Assembly: GCA_963765585.1 (NCBI GenBank) | Contig: CAVXXB010000001.1 | Span: 62,001-126,000, forward strand | Length of the DNA: 64,000 nucleotides | Source: CAVXXB01 sp963765585 | Lineage (GTDB): Bacteria > Calditrichota > Calditrichia > JAJRVZ01 | Reading direction: 5' to 3' | Shown here: positions 36,094 to 45,715 of the stretch, in pieces | Numbering within the stretch: position 1 is the first letter of the stretch | How the letters are laid out: each line of letters begins with the position of its first letter | The notes under the pieces: model-generated | What the model was told of the DNA's origin: nothing | The model's input: the letters and a program-made list of their open reading frames with translations, nothing else | Databases searched by the model: none | Program-made: the position numbers and the translations under genes

Positions 36094-37815
36094 TCAGACT
36101 AAAATTTCATCGGCATGCAGAACATCCTGGTACTGATCATTTTTAATGGATTCCGCATTCTTCCGGGCGAGTGAGAGTGCATTTGTGATGTATCTATTGG
36201 CAATAAATATTTTTCTTTTATTGATTTCAGCCTCATCCAGCACCAAATATCCAACATAAAGAAATGTATATAATTCAACCAGTTCCTTGGCGGCAATATC
36301 CTGAAAATGGCTGTCATTTTTATCATTTACATATTTCATGCAATCATAAAATATTTCACGAATATCTTTGAGATAATTGGCCAGTTTTGTCAGCGTTCCC
36401 TTATAAACTTTCTGTTCTTTTTCATCGAAATATTCTTTGAGAAGATCAACAGTAACGCCGCCGGTTGCTGCGACTATCTGAAGCTGGGAAGTGCCTTCAT
36501 AAATATTGGTAATTCTGGCATCACGGGTTAACCGCTCAATGATAAAATCCTTCATATAACCGGCACCACCATGAACCTGCAATGCATCATATGAAATTTT
36601 ATTGGACGATTCAGTTAGTACATATTTGGTGATCGGTGTCAGCAGATCACATGTTTTTATTGCCTGGCGTAACCGGGTATTTTCTTCTGAAAATGGTTTG
36701 CCTTCCTTCTTTAGTTTTTCAACGTGTTCTTCCAGCTGATTTCGGATATCAACCCATTGGCAGGTTGCATAAAAAAGCGATCTGTTAGTCTCCAGGGTTA
36801 CCCGCATATCAATTAGCATATTTGTTACAGCCGGGATATCAATAATCGGCTGTCCAAATTGTTCCCTTTCGCGGGCATATTTAACAGCTTCTTCATAGGA
36901 AGCCTGGGAGATGCCAAGCGCCTGCGCAGAAACACCTAAACGGGCACTGTTCATCAGATCCATTACATATTTTATCAGTCCATATTTACGTTTGCCAATC
37001 AGAACAGCAGGGGTATCATTAAACTGTAACTCGGCCGTAGGTGAACCGTGAATACCCAGTTTATTTTCAAGACGCCGCACTACGACCGTATCATCGCCAT
37101 AGCAGGCGAACATACTCAGCCCGCGGCCATCCTTTGTCCCGGGCTCTGAACGGGCCAGAACCAGCAGAACCTCACCGCCACCATTTGTGATAAAACGCTT
37201 TACGCCGCGTAGAAACCAGTTACCATTTTCATCCTGATATGCCTGTAATTTAACCGCCTGCAAATCAGAACCGGCATCCGGTTCGGTTAATGCCATGGCA
37301 CCAGTGTATTGACCGGTTGCAAATCCAGGTAAATACTCTTTTTTCTGGTCTTCATCACCAAATTTTTCGATGGTCATGGCAATATCCTGAAGACCGAAAA
37401 TATTCATCAGGGAGGCATCTGCGCGTGAGACGATCTCTACCATCGCCATATATATTGTTTTGGGGAAATTTAATCCTCCGAATCTGCGTGGAAATTCAAC
37501 TGCCATTAACTCCGCATCAGTCAGATACTTTAAATTTTCCCGAAGGCCCTTAGCGTATTTTACTTTTCCGTCGACAACCGTGTTTCCCTCTTCATCTACA
37601 GCCATAGCTCTGGGTGCGATAAAATTTCCCGCAAGATCTCCGGCGATTTCCAAAACACGGCGGTAGTTCTCTAATGCATCCGCATAATTAACCGGCGCAT
37701 AATTATATTGCTCTGCCTGGGCATAATTATCTTCCATCAAAGCAACTATTTCTTCCAAATCTAAATTCTCAAACTGGAAGAGGATATCCTCATTTTCTGT
37801 GAAGAAATTTGGCAT
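36094..37815 (-). CDS. Acyl-CoA dehydrogenase
   Basis: This flavoenzyme makes the alpha-beta double bond of acyl-CoA and passes electrons to electron-transfer flavoprotein. The 573-residue protein has the family core with AMALTEPDAGSDLQAVKLQA, the substrate loop FITNGGGEVLLVLARSEPG, QALGISQASYEEAVKYAREREQFGQPI and the C-terminal catalytic region with NIYEGTSQLQIVAATGGV, where the Glu of YEGTS is the expected catalytic base. It is about 180 residues longer than the basic family, with a C-terminal helical extension as seen in very-long-chain and Bacteroidota-type members. etfA ends eight bases upstream, so enzyme and electron acceptor are encoded together. Confidence 0.95.
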   Translation of the reverse strand: MPNFFTENEDILFQFENLDLEEIVALMEDNYAQAEQYNYAPVNYADALENYRRVLEIAGDLAGNFIAPRAMAVDEEGNTVVDGKVKYAKGLRENLKYLTDAELMAVEFPRRFGGLNFPKTIYMAMVEIVSRADASLMNIFGLQDIAMTIEKFGDEDQKKEYLPGFATGQYTGAMALTEPDAGSDLQAVKLQAYQDENGNWFLRGVKRFITNGGGEVLLVLARSEPGTKDGRGLSMFACYGDDTVVVRRLENKLGIHGSPTAELQFNDTPAVLIGKRKYGLIKYVMDLMNSARLGVSAQALGISQASYEEAVKYAREREQFGQPIIDIPAVTNMLIDMRVTLETNRSLFYATCQWVDIRNQLEEHVEKLKKEGKPFSEENTRLRQAIKTCDLLTPITKYVLTESSNKISYDALQVHGGAGYMKDFIIERLTRDARITNIYEGTSQLQIVAATGGVTVDLLKEYFDEKEQKVYKGTLTKLANYLKDIREIFYDCMKYVNDKNDSHFQDIAAKELVELYTFLYVGYLVLDEAEINKRKIFIANRYITNALSLARKNAESIKNDQYQDVLHADEILV

Positions 37816-37823
37816 CGAGTCCT

Positions 37824-38843
37824 CTATTTTAATTTATGTTTATATACTTCGATTAATTTAGGAATGACATCTTTGGCATCACCGACAATCCCATAATGAC
37901 AAACATCAAAGATAGGTGCCTCCGGATCATTATTTATAGCAATGATCTTATTGGCATCCTGCATTCCTGCTCTGTGTTGAATCGCTCCTGAAATACCACA
38001 AGCTATATACAATTTGGGACGGACCGTAACACCTGTCTGACCAACCTGACGTTCATGAGGAATAAATCCGGCATCAACAGCGGCCCGGCTACCGGCAACT
38101 TCACCACCAAGCACATGCGCCAGTTCACGGATATGTTCAAAATTTTCTTTAGATCCCATGCCATAACCGCCGGCCACGATAATTGGTGCGGCTTTCAGAT
38201 TTATTTTGTTTTCTTCCTGATGTCGCTCGATAATCTTTACCAGTCCATCAATCGGATCGTGCTTATATTCCACCTTTGTAATTTTACCGGTTGTTGGCTT
38301 ATCCAGCGGATGATTTTCCATTACCCCTTCACGTACTGTTGCCATTTGAATCGGTGCATTGGGGGTGATGATGGTTGCAATAATATTTCCACCAAAAGCC
38401 GGTCGTATTTGCAGTAATAATTCTTTATAATCATTCTTCAGATAAGTCACATCAGAAATTTGCAAATCAGTACAATCTGCTGTAAGCCCGCTTTTTGTAT
38501 AAGAGGCCACCCTTGGTGCAAGATCACGCCCAATAATAGTCGCACCAAATAAGACAATTCTTGGTTTCTGGTTGAGAACCAAATCATTCATTATCCGGCT
38601 GTAGGGCATTGTGCGATAGTCCTTTAACTCGGGGTGATCAATCAGCAGTACTTCTTCCGCTCCATAGGTAAAGGTTTGCTTTGCGACCGATTCCATTTTA
38701 TCCCCGACAACAACAGCTTTAAGACTGCCTTTTAATGAATCGGCCAGTTTACGGCCTTTTGAAAGCAGCTCAAAACTGACTTCTGCCGGCTTTCCGGAAT
38801 TTTGTTCAACAAACACCCAAACTTCATTTGACAATTTATCCAT
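37824..38843 (-). CDS. etfA: Electron transfer flavoprotein subunit alpha
   Basis: EtfA binds FAD and, with EtfB, carries electrons from acyl-CoA dehydrogenase to the respiratory chain. The 339 residues show an N-terminal domain (VWVFVEQNSGKPAEVSFELL) and the C-terminal FAD-binding signature GYGMGSKENFEHIRELAHVLGG, SRAAVDAGFIPHERQVGQTG, VRPKLYIACGISGAIQHRAGM and IIAINNDPEAPIFDVCHYGIVGD. It starts nine bases after etfB. Confidence 0.96.
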   Translation of the reverse strand: MDKLSNEVWVFVEQNSGKPAEVSFELLSKGRKLADSLKGSLKAVVVGDKMESVAKQTFTYGAEEVLLIDHPELKDYRTMPYSRIMNDLVLNQKPRIVLFGATIIGRDLAPRVASYTKSGLTADCTDLQISDVTYLKNDYKELLLQIRPAFGGNIIATIITPNAPIQMATVREGVMENHPLDKPTTGKITKVEYKHDPIDGLVKIIERHQEENKINLKAAPIIVAGGYGMGSKENFEHIRELAHVLGGEVAGSRAAVDAGFIPHERQVGQTGVTVRPKLYIACGISGAIQHRAGMQDANKIIAINNDPEAPIFDVCHYGIVGDAKDVIPKLIEVYKHKLK

Positions 38844-38852
38844 GATATCCCT

Positions 38853-39743
38853 TTATCCCAGAATATGATCTTCCATCAATTTGCTTACTAACTCTTCAAG
38901 CCCTTCTTGATTGGGTTCAATACTTATATGATCCCCGCCACCCAATACGACGGATTCTACTTTATAAACCTTGGTGGGTGAACCATGAAGCCCACATCGT
39001 TCCTGTTCCACATCCAAATCATCTATGGTCAGCGTCGGAATAAAAAGATTTTTTTGTTCATACTCCTGGCGCAAATCATCAATATATAGCAGGGAATTTT
39101 CTTCAACCATTTTTTCCAGTTCCATCAAAGTGCGGGCATTTTTATATGCCATTACCCGGCGTGCCTTAAACGGACGGGGTGTAGCCGCATCTTTTATAAC
39201 CGTCAACAGCAAGGGGAACGGTGCTTCCAGGATTTCATAACCGCCATCAATTTTTCTCTTAATCTGAATACATTTCTTATCCGCCTTGATGATTTTTTCA
39301 ACATAGGTAATTTGCGGTATATTCAGTTTCTCAGCTGTTTGTGGACCGACCTGTGCCGTATCTCCATCAATAGCCTGACGACCGGCAAATATAATATCAT
39401 AATTGCCTATTTTTTTGATCGCATCGGCGAGAACATAAGATGTAGCCAGGGTATCCGCACCGGCGAATTTACGGTCACTAATCAACACGGCCTCATCCGC
39501 ACCCATATACAGACATTCACGAAGCAGATCAGATGCTTTAGGAGGACCCATTGTGATAGCCGTTACCTTGCCCCCGTACTTGTCTTTAATTTGAAGTGCT
39601 AACTCCAAAGCAACAAGATCTTCCGGATTAAAAATGGCCGGTAATTTAGCCCGGTTTACTGTTCCATCCGGCTTCATTACCTGACCGGATATATTTGCCG
39701 TATCCGGCACCTGTTTTACTAATACAATTGAATGAAAGCTCAT
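38853..39743 (-). CDS. etfB: Electron transfer flavoprotein subunit beta
   Basis: EtfB is the smaller Etf subunit, which holds AMP and forms the docking surface for dehydrogenases. From the ATG at 39743 the protein has 296 residues and begins MSFHSIVLVKQVPDTANISG, the normal start of the family; AGGAAG lies before it. A frame start 26 codons upstream has no ribosome site and no family match. GRQAIDGDTAQVGPQTAEKLNIPQITYV and ATPRPFKARRVMAYK are conserved blocks. It leads the etfB-etfA-acyl-CoA dehydrogenase run. Confidence 0.95.
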   Translation of the reverse strand: MSFHSIVLVKQVPDTANISGQVMKPDGTVNRAKLPAIFNPEDLVALELALQIKDKYGGKVTAITMGPPKASDLLRECLYMGADEAVLISDRKFAGADTLATSYVLADAIKKIGNYDIIFAGRQAIDGDTAQVGPQTAEKLNIPQITYVEKIIKADKKCIQIKRKIDGGYEILEAPFPLLLTVIKDAATPRPFKARRVMAYKNARTLMELEKMVEENSLLYIDDLRQEYEQKNLFIPTLTIDDLDVEQERCGLHGSPTKVYKVESVVLGGGDHISIEPNQEGLEELVSKLMEDHILG

Positions 39744-39888
39744 ACCATCTTCCTGTTTGTAAAATAAAGGCCCTAATCTAATTAAAAGCGGCTTAGAAAA
39801 CAAGATTGAGATTTCTGTCACGCGCAGTTTTTTAGGTAGAATTCAGTTATTAGAAACTTCTGAAAAATGTAATAAATACTTGAATTTC

Positions 39889-39993
39889 GTCACTCCCGAA
39901 AACGGGATTTTCAACCTGAATTTATTTCAGGATCTATTTAAAGGGATTCTGAAATCCCGAAACAAGTTCGGGACAGGCATGTTTAAAATGACG
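39889..39993. repeat. Dispersed palindromic intergenic element, copy 2
   Basis: The element is bounded by CGTCA and TGACG. Inside are CCCGAAAACGGG, CCTGAATTTATTTCAGG and CCCGAAACAAGTTCGGG, each able to fold alone. The CCTGAA/TTCAGG pair and TGACG end match copies at 26923 and 50020. It lies between the sigma factor gene and etfB in a 319-base spacer that holds nothing else I can name. Confidence 0.65.
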
Positions 39994-40062
39994 TTAAGGT
40001 AAATATAATCATTTATCAGAAGTCTCGTATAAAATAATACGAAACGCAAAGAGAGGTTTTTG

Positions 40063-40920
40063 TTATCCCAGATATTGCCGTAAAGATTTACTGCGGGATT
40101 GATGTCGTAGTCTAAACAACGCTTTTTCCTTAATCTGACGTACGCGTTCGCGTGTCAGGCGATACATGCGTCCAATTTCATCCAGAGTATACGCACGATC
40201 TGTATTTATGCCGAAATATAGCTGTAAGACTTCAGCTTCCTTTCGGCTCAGGGAATCCAGTGCTTGTAATATTTCCATTCTCATTGATTCTTCATTGAGC
40301 GGATGGTCGGGGGGATTAGTTGAGTTCTGGGGAATGTTCTTATACAGTGAATTATCATCTACATCAGATCGGCTGGTATCGAGTGACACATGCCGGCCGG
40401 GATACTGCATTGCCTGAGATACTTCGAATGCAGAAATTTCCAATATGGCAGCAATTTCATCCTGGGTAGGTGCGCGTTCAAACTCCTGTTCCAGAGCACT
40501 CGCTGCCCGCCCAATTTTATTTACTGAGGTAATTCTGTTTATAGGCAGTCTCACAACACGGGCATGATCCGCAATTGCCTGCATTACAGATTGTCTTATC
40601 CACCAGACTGCATATGAAATGAATTTGAATCCTTTGGTTTCATCAAACTTATGCGCGGCCTTTATCAGACCGATATTTCCTTCGTTAATCAGATCACCCA
40701 ATGGCAAACCCTGATTTCTATATTCCATGGCAATACTAACCACAAATCTCAGGTTCCCTTTTATTAACTTGGTAAGTGCCTGACGATTACCATGTCTGAT
40801 TCTTCTGGCCAGGGTAACTTCTTCGTTTGCATCCAGTAATGGATAATTTCTTATCTCGAGAAAATATTGACCAATAGATTCGTCATCCCTTTGTGAATCC
40901 CTGTAAACCGTTTTCTCCAT
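40063..40920 (-). CDS. rpoD: RNA polymerase sigma factor, short RpoD type
   Basis: The 285-residue protein is a sigma-70 with region 1.2 (DESIGQYFLEIRNYPLL), region 2 with the -10 contact helix (GLIKAAHKFDETKGFKFISYAVWWIRQSVMQAI), region 3 (RVVRLPINRI) and region 4 with the -35 helix-turn-helix (YTLDEIGRMYRLTRERVRQIKEKAL). Region 1.1 is missing. In Bacteroidota the primary sigma factor has just this size and reads TTTG/TAnnTTTG promoters. That fits the promoter-like sites in this window. A second, longer sigma could exist elsewhere, so calling it the primary one is inference. Confidence 0.88.
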   Translation of the reverse strand: MEKTVYRDSQRDDESIGQYFLEIRNYPLLDANEEVTLARRIRHGNRQALTKLIKGNLRFVVSIAMEYRNQGLPLGDLINEGNIGLIKAAHKFDETKGFKFISYAVWWIRQSVMQAIADHARVVRLPINRITSVNKIGRAASALEQEFERAPTQDEIAAILEISAFEVSQAMQYPGRHVSLDTSRSDVDDNSLYKNIPQNSTNPPDHPLNEESMRMEILQALDSLSRKEAEVLQLYFGINTDRAYTLDEIGRMYRLTRERVRQIKEKALFRLRHQSRSKSLRQYLG

Positions 40921-41038
40921 ACCACAACTCCATTATTGACTAAATGTGTTTCTATACAGAAAAATCGAATATTCCCTCGTTATCAATATTCGGTATTATC
41001 ACGGGATCATTTAATTTTTTGAGAAATTTTTGTATTTC

Positions 41039-41184
41039 GCTGTCGGCTATCAGCCATCCGCTATCGGTTATCAATTCTGAATCCAGATAAATATAAAAAT
41101 CTAATTGCATACCTGATAAGTTATTGCCAACTGCTGATGGCTGGCTGCTGACAGCCGATAGCCGAAGGCCGACAGCCAACGGCC
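41039..41184. repeat. Inverted oligomer-repeat element (GCTATCGGC type)
   Basis: The left arm (41039-41075) is built from words such as CTGTCGGCTATCAGCC and CTATCGG. The right arm (41127-41184) is built from their reverse complements, such as GACAGCCGATAGCCG. About 50 AT-rich bases lie between. It fills most of the 326-base spacer between the sigma factor gene and lysA. A frame at 40952-41206 runs through it but is only repeat. Confidence 0.7.
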
Positions 41185-41246
41185 AATTACATATTGATAA
41201 ACTCAAAGATATTCACTATGTTTATTTGTAAAAAAAACAACTCATC

Positions 41247-42512
41247 ATGAATAAAATTCTCCATTATAACACCGACGGTCAATTACAATTAGAAGATTCT
41301 ACTTTAGAGTCTTTATGTCAGAAAATTCCAACACCATTTTATCTTTACAGCAGTGCTGCAATTGAAAAAAATTGTACTGAGGTAAATGAGATTTCAAAAG
41401 ATCTGAATCTTTTTGCCTGTTATGCAATGAAGGCCAACTATAATCCCAAACTGATAAAACTGATTCATAGCTATGGGTTTGGAGCAGATGTGGTTTCCGG
41501 CGGAGAATTATATTTTGCCCGGAAATCTGGGATTCCGGCAGAAAAAATCGTGTTTGCCGGTGTTGGAAAGACTGAGCAAGAAATTAAAGACGCAATAGAG
41601 TTTCATATTCATTCGATTAATATTGAATCCGAATCTGAGTTGGCTTTGGTTGAAAGAATTGCCACCGAACTAAAGAAGACGATAACGGTTGCCTTTCGTG
41701 TAAATCCGGATATCAATCCGCAAACACATCCTTACATCTCCACCGGAATTCACAGCAGTAAATTTGGCATTCCCCGTGATCTGGCTATGGAATTATTTCA
41801 GAGGGCGGCCCGTCATCCCTATGTGGACCCGCAGGGTATTCATGTTCACATCGGGTCCCAGATTGATCAGGAAGATCCTTACCTTGAAACAGTCGAATAT
41901 CTGTTAAAGATGAAGGAGGATTTAAGCGTCCTGGGAATCAATATCTCGTTTCTGGATCTGGGAGGGGGTATCGGTATCAATTATCAAAATCAGCTGGATA
42001 TGGATGGAAATGATCAAACTTATCTGACGCACATCCTGCCTAAAATGTTAAAACCTTTTCGGGGAATGAAGATAAAATTACTAATCGAACTGGGAAGATC
42101 CATTATCGGAAGCGCCGGATTTCTTGTAACAAAAGTACTGTATATCAAGAAAACTCCCAGCAAAAAATTTATAATCGTTGATGCGGCAATGAATAATCTT
42201 ATGCGTCCCAGTCTGTATCAGGCACATCATCAGATACTACCTGTCAGTCGAAATTCAGGCCCAACAGAGCTGGCCGATGTGGTGGGTCCCGTTTGTGAAA
42301 CCTCGGATTTTCTTGCCCGGGACAGAGAAATGCCCCAGGTTAAAGAAGGTGATTTTCTCGTTATCACCGGTGCCGGCGCCTATGGGCAGGCGTTATCTTC
42401 CATTTATAACCTGAGACCAACTCTTGCTGAATATCTAATCCGGGATAAATCTATCGAAACAATTTTTGAAGGGGATACTCTCGAATCAATTGCAGATCGG
42501 TTCGATTGGTAA
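41247..42512 (+). CDS. lysA: Diaminopimelate decarboxylase
   Basis: LysA decarboxylates meso-diaminopimelate to lysine with pyridoxal phosphate. The 421 residues show the PLP lysine Lys62 in ACYAMKANYNPKLI, GFGADVVSGGELYFA, the HVHIGSQI motif, the phosphate loop LGGGIGINY and the C-terminal VGPVCETSDFLARDREMP followed by GAYGQALSSIYN. It starts the lysA-alr-DUF4835 run on the plus strand, with alr beginning six bases after its stop. Both products serve cell-wall and amino-acid supply. Confidence 0.96.
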   Translation: MNKILHYNTDGQLQLEDSTLESLCQKIPTPFYLYSSAAIEKNCTEVNEISKDLNLFACYAMKANYNPKLIKLIHSYGFGADVVSGGELYFARKSGIPAEKIVFAGVGKTEQEIKDAIEFHIHSINIESESELALVERIATELKKTITVAFRVNPDINPQTHPYISTGIHSSKFGIPRDLAMELFQRAARHPYVDPQGIHVHIGSQIDQEDPYLETVEYLLKMKEDLSVLGINISFLDLGGGIGINYQNQLDMDGNDQTYLTHILPKMLKPFRGMKIKLLIELGRSIIGSAGFLVTKVLYIKKTPSKKFIIVDAAMNNLMRPSLYQAHHQILPVSRNSGPTELADVVGPVCETSDFLARDREMPQVKEGDFLVITGAGAYGQALSSIYNLRPTLAEYLIRDKSIETIFEGDTLESIADRFDW

Positions 42513-42518
42513 AGATTT

Positions 42519-43614
42519 ATGGGCCCGACAATCGCACACATATCGCATCCCAATTTAAGACATAATATTGCACTCATTCGCTCGGCAATCGGCAATCGAA
42601 AAATAATGGCGGTAGTCAAGGCTAATGCATATGGCCATGGCGATCTGGAGGTGAGTAAAACAGCCATTGAAGCAGGCTGTGAGTATCTGGGTGTCGCATT
42701 TGTGGAAGAAGGCATTCGACTTCGCCAGGCTGATATCGAAAGTCCGATACTGGTATTTGGCTCGCATTCACCGGAATATCTTAAAAAAGCCATAGATTAT
42801 AATCTTGAAATAACGATCACCAATCACCAGCAAATTCAGTTCTTAAAGACAATTAGCCGGGATAACAAATGTTGGTGTACATATAAAAATTGATACCGGA
42901 ATGAACCGGGTTGGTTTTCCTTTCAACGAATATCAACAAGTTATCGACCAGATAATAGAAATCCGCGGTATTTCTATAAAGGGAATCTATTCTCACTTAT
43001 CTACATCCGATGAAGCTGATCCGTCGTTCACATTATACCAGATTGACAATTTTAGAAAAATTGTCGACTATACAAAATCTGCAGTTAACGAAGACATATT
43101 ATTTCATCTGGCAAATTCCGGTGCAATCATGCAACATCCGGATTCTTATTTGGATATGGTGCGTCCCGGTGTTATGTTATATGGTCAGCCGCCATCTCCG
43201 GATTTCGACATGACCTGGGATCTGCGTGAAGTAATGACTTTAAAATCGCAGCTCGGTTTAATTAAATTGACAAATAAAAATGAACCTGTTAGTTATGGGC
43301 GGCGTTACTATACAAAAAGCACAACCTATATTGGAGTTATACCGGCCGGATATGCAGACGGAATCTCCCGCAAGCATACAAACAATGGCCAGGTATTTAT
43401 AAATAATAAGCGATACCCAATTGTCGGAACGGTATGCATGGATATGATTATGGTTGATTTGGGACCGGATTGTTCATGTCAAACCGGAGACGAAGTTACA
43501 TTGTACGGAGGAAATATTCCGATTCGTGAAATTGCCCAATGGCGGGACTCAATTCCCTATGAAGTCACATGCAATGTATCTCAGCGGGTCCCCCGTATAC
43601 ATATATACAAGTAA
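42519..43614 (+). CDS. alr: Alanine racemase, frameshifted
   Basis: Alr makes D-alanine for peptidoglycan. The first frame (42519-42893) holds the PLP lysine Lys34 in VVKANAYGHGD. The second frame (from about 42871 to 43614) continues with VGVHIKIDTGMNRVGFPF, SNSGAIMQHPDSYLDMVRPGVMLYG-like residues, IPAGYADGISR and GTVCMDMIMVDLG. Dropping the T at 42870 joins them as DNKVGVHIKIDTGMNR and gives one 364-residue protein of normal length. The gene is essential in most bacteria without a second racemase, so a sequence error is more likely than decay. Confidence 0.92.
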
Positions 43615-43629
43615 ACAGGAGATGTTATC

Positions 43630-44454
43630 ATGAAATTCAGATCTATCCTGATACTATTTATCCCATTTATATTAAACGCCCAGGTACTCAGGGTCACAGT
43701 TAATATTAACTTTGATCATTTACCTCCGGTTGAACAACAATTCCTTGAAAATTTTAGTTCTCAGATTGAAGATTATTATAATAATTTTTCATGGACAGAT
43801 GATGAATATGAAACAGATGTCGAGACCAATGTTAATATTATTATCGAGACCGCAACCGAGAAAAGCTTTGAGAGAATTTATAAAGCCCAATTCCTGATAA
43901 AAAGTGTTTCAGGCGAAAGCTTCTATGATAAAGAGTGGGAGTTTCCCTATCAGAAGGGCTATCTTTTTGACCATAGCAAAGTGCAGTTTGACCCGCTATG
44001 TAATTTTCTTGACTATTATGCGTATATGATTCTGGCCGGAGAAATTGATACATATGGCCCGACACTTGGTACAGGTTTCTATGATGCCGCATTAGATATC
44101 GCCAATCGAGCCATTTTGAGCGAATACCCACGTGGCTGGAATAACCGGGTACAGGAATTACTCAAGATTACCAATATCCGGACGCGTCCATTGCGTGAAG
44201 CCAAACCCGATTTTTTTGAAGCAATCTATCTATACGATGAAGGCAAAAAAATTGAGGCACGAGCGCTGGCATTAAATGTATTGGATGCTATAGAAAAAGT
44301 AGTGAACGAGCAACCGAATAATAAATATCTCCGATTCTTTTTTGATGCCCATTATGTGACATTTGCAAAAATATTTGCAGGTGATGGCCAGTCCTTGAAC
44401 CGGTTGATCGAATTTGATAACCGACACCGGGAAACATACCGGGATGCTTTATAG
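43630..44454 (+). CDS. DUF4835-like exported protein
   Basis: The 274-residue protein has a signal peptide (about 1-18, FRSILILFIPFILNAQ). It then follows the DUF4835 pattern: a start of LRVTVNINFDHLP, ENFSSQIEDYYNNFSWTDDEYETD, an N-V-N-I-I-I-E strand, LCNFLDYYAYMILAGEIDTYGPTLGTGFYDAALDIANRA and GWNNR. In Bacteroidota such proteins have been linked to gliding and type IX secretion (PorD), but I see no other T9SS gene here. It follows alr by 15 bases and converges with tyrS at a two-base gap. The family match is from memory of motifs. Confidence 0.6.
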   Translation: MKFRSILILFIPFILNAQVLRVTVNINFDHLPPVEQQFLENFSSQIEDYYNNFSWTDDEYETDVETNVNIIIETATEKSFERIYKAQFLIKSVSGESFYDKEWEFPYQKGYLFDHSKVQFDPLCNFLDYYAYMILAGEIDTYGPTLGTGFYDAALDIANRAILSEYPRGWNNRVQELLKITNIRTRPLREAKPDFFEAIYLYDEGKKIEARALALNVLDAIEKVVNEQPNNKYLRFFFDAHYVTFAKIFAGDGQSLNRLIEFDNRHRETYRDAL

Positions 44455-44456
44455 AT

Positions 44457-45645
44457 TTACGCCGGTTTTAGTTTAGCAAATTTGCGCTTGCCAACTTTTA
44501 ATATTATTTCTTTGTCAATTAACAGTTCGGTAAACGGATCTGATATTTTATCGCCATCAACCGTAACCCCACCCTGATTGATAAGCCGGCGTGCTTCACC
44601 TTTTGATGCACAGGTTTCAACTGTTACCATCAAATCATCTATGCGGTATGATTTCGGCTCCAGGGCAAATTCCTTAATTTCATCGGGTAATTTTTTTTGT
44701 CTGAAAACCCGGTCAAATTCTTCTTCAGCCGCAAAAGCGGCTTCTTTGCCATGATACATTCCCACGATGGTCCGCCCCAGAGTTCTCTTCACGTCCCGTG
44801 GATTTACATTGCTGTCAGCCAACTGAGATTTCAGATCTTTCAGATCACTCAAAGAAACATCGGATATTAATTCAAAATAGGGATAAATCAGATTATCGGG
44901 AATGGACATGATCTTTCCATAAATTTCATTCCCGGGCTCATCAATACCAATATAATTTCCCAGCGACTTGCTCATTCGCTGCGTCCCATCCAGACCTTCG
45001 AGTACAGGCATCGTCAGTACAATTTGCTGTTCCTTGCCGTACTCTTTCTGGATCTGTCGTCCGATTACCAGGTTAAATTTTTGCTCTGTCGCGCCAAGTT
45101 CCACATCCGCATCAATCATAACCGAATCATATCCCTGCATCAGCGGATAGAAAAATTCATGCACACTGATCGGTTGCTGGTTGGCATAGCGTTTGGAAAA
45201 GTCATCCCTTTCAAGCATGCGGGCGACTGTAAATGTTGCCGCCAGGCTCATAATTTCATCAAAAGCCATTTTACTGAACCAGTCGCCATTAAAGCGGATT
45301 ATCGTTTTCTCTTTATCCAGAATTTTAAAGAATTGTTCCTGATAGGTTTTGGCATTCTCCATCACCTGTTCGTGTGTCAGACGCGGGCGGGTACTGTTTT
45401 TTTCTGACGGATCGCCCACCATCGCCGTATAATCACCGATAATGACGACCACCTGGTGCCCCAGATCCTGGAATTGTTTCAACTTCCGGATACCCACAGT
45501 ATGACCGAGATGAATATCAGGTGCCGTAGGATCAAATCCCTGTTTGATAATTAGTGGTTTATTTTTTTTTATCGATTTTTCCAGCTTTTTTAACCAGTTC
45601 ATCTTCCGGTAACAACTCAACTGTTCCGCGTTTTATAACATCCAT
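44457..45645 (-). CDS. tyrS: Tyrosyl-tRNA synthetase, frameshifted near the N-terminus
   Basis: The main frame (44457-45620) holds the HIGH motif as HLGH in GFDPTAPDIHLGHTVG, the tyrosine site, the KMSKS motif in RMSKSLGNYIG and a C-terminal S4 domain (GGVTVDGDKI). Its first residues (SCYRKMNWLKKLEKS) do not fit the family. In the next frame upstream lies MDVIKRGTVELLPEDELVKK, the true TyrRS start, with an ATG at 45645. Dropping one A from the six-A run (plus-strand T at 45586-45591) joins the two as DELVKKLEKSIKKNKPL and gives 395 residues. It is one gene with a homopolymer insertion. Confidence 0.93.
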
Positions 45646-45715
45646 TTGTTCATTTAATGGTTGGGAAAGACATTTTATATTGCTCCTGTTGCAGTATTAT
45701 TAATTTCGGTAGAAA

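Noticed and set aside
39744..39821. An N-terminal extension of etfB
   Set aside because: The family starts at MSFHSIVLVKQ, which has its own ribosome site; the added residues look non-coding.
40952..41206. A gene on the minus strand beside the sigma factor
   Set aside because: The frame consists of the inverted oligomer repeat (LAVGLRLSAVSSQPSAVG); it has no ribosome site or family match.
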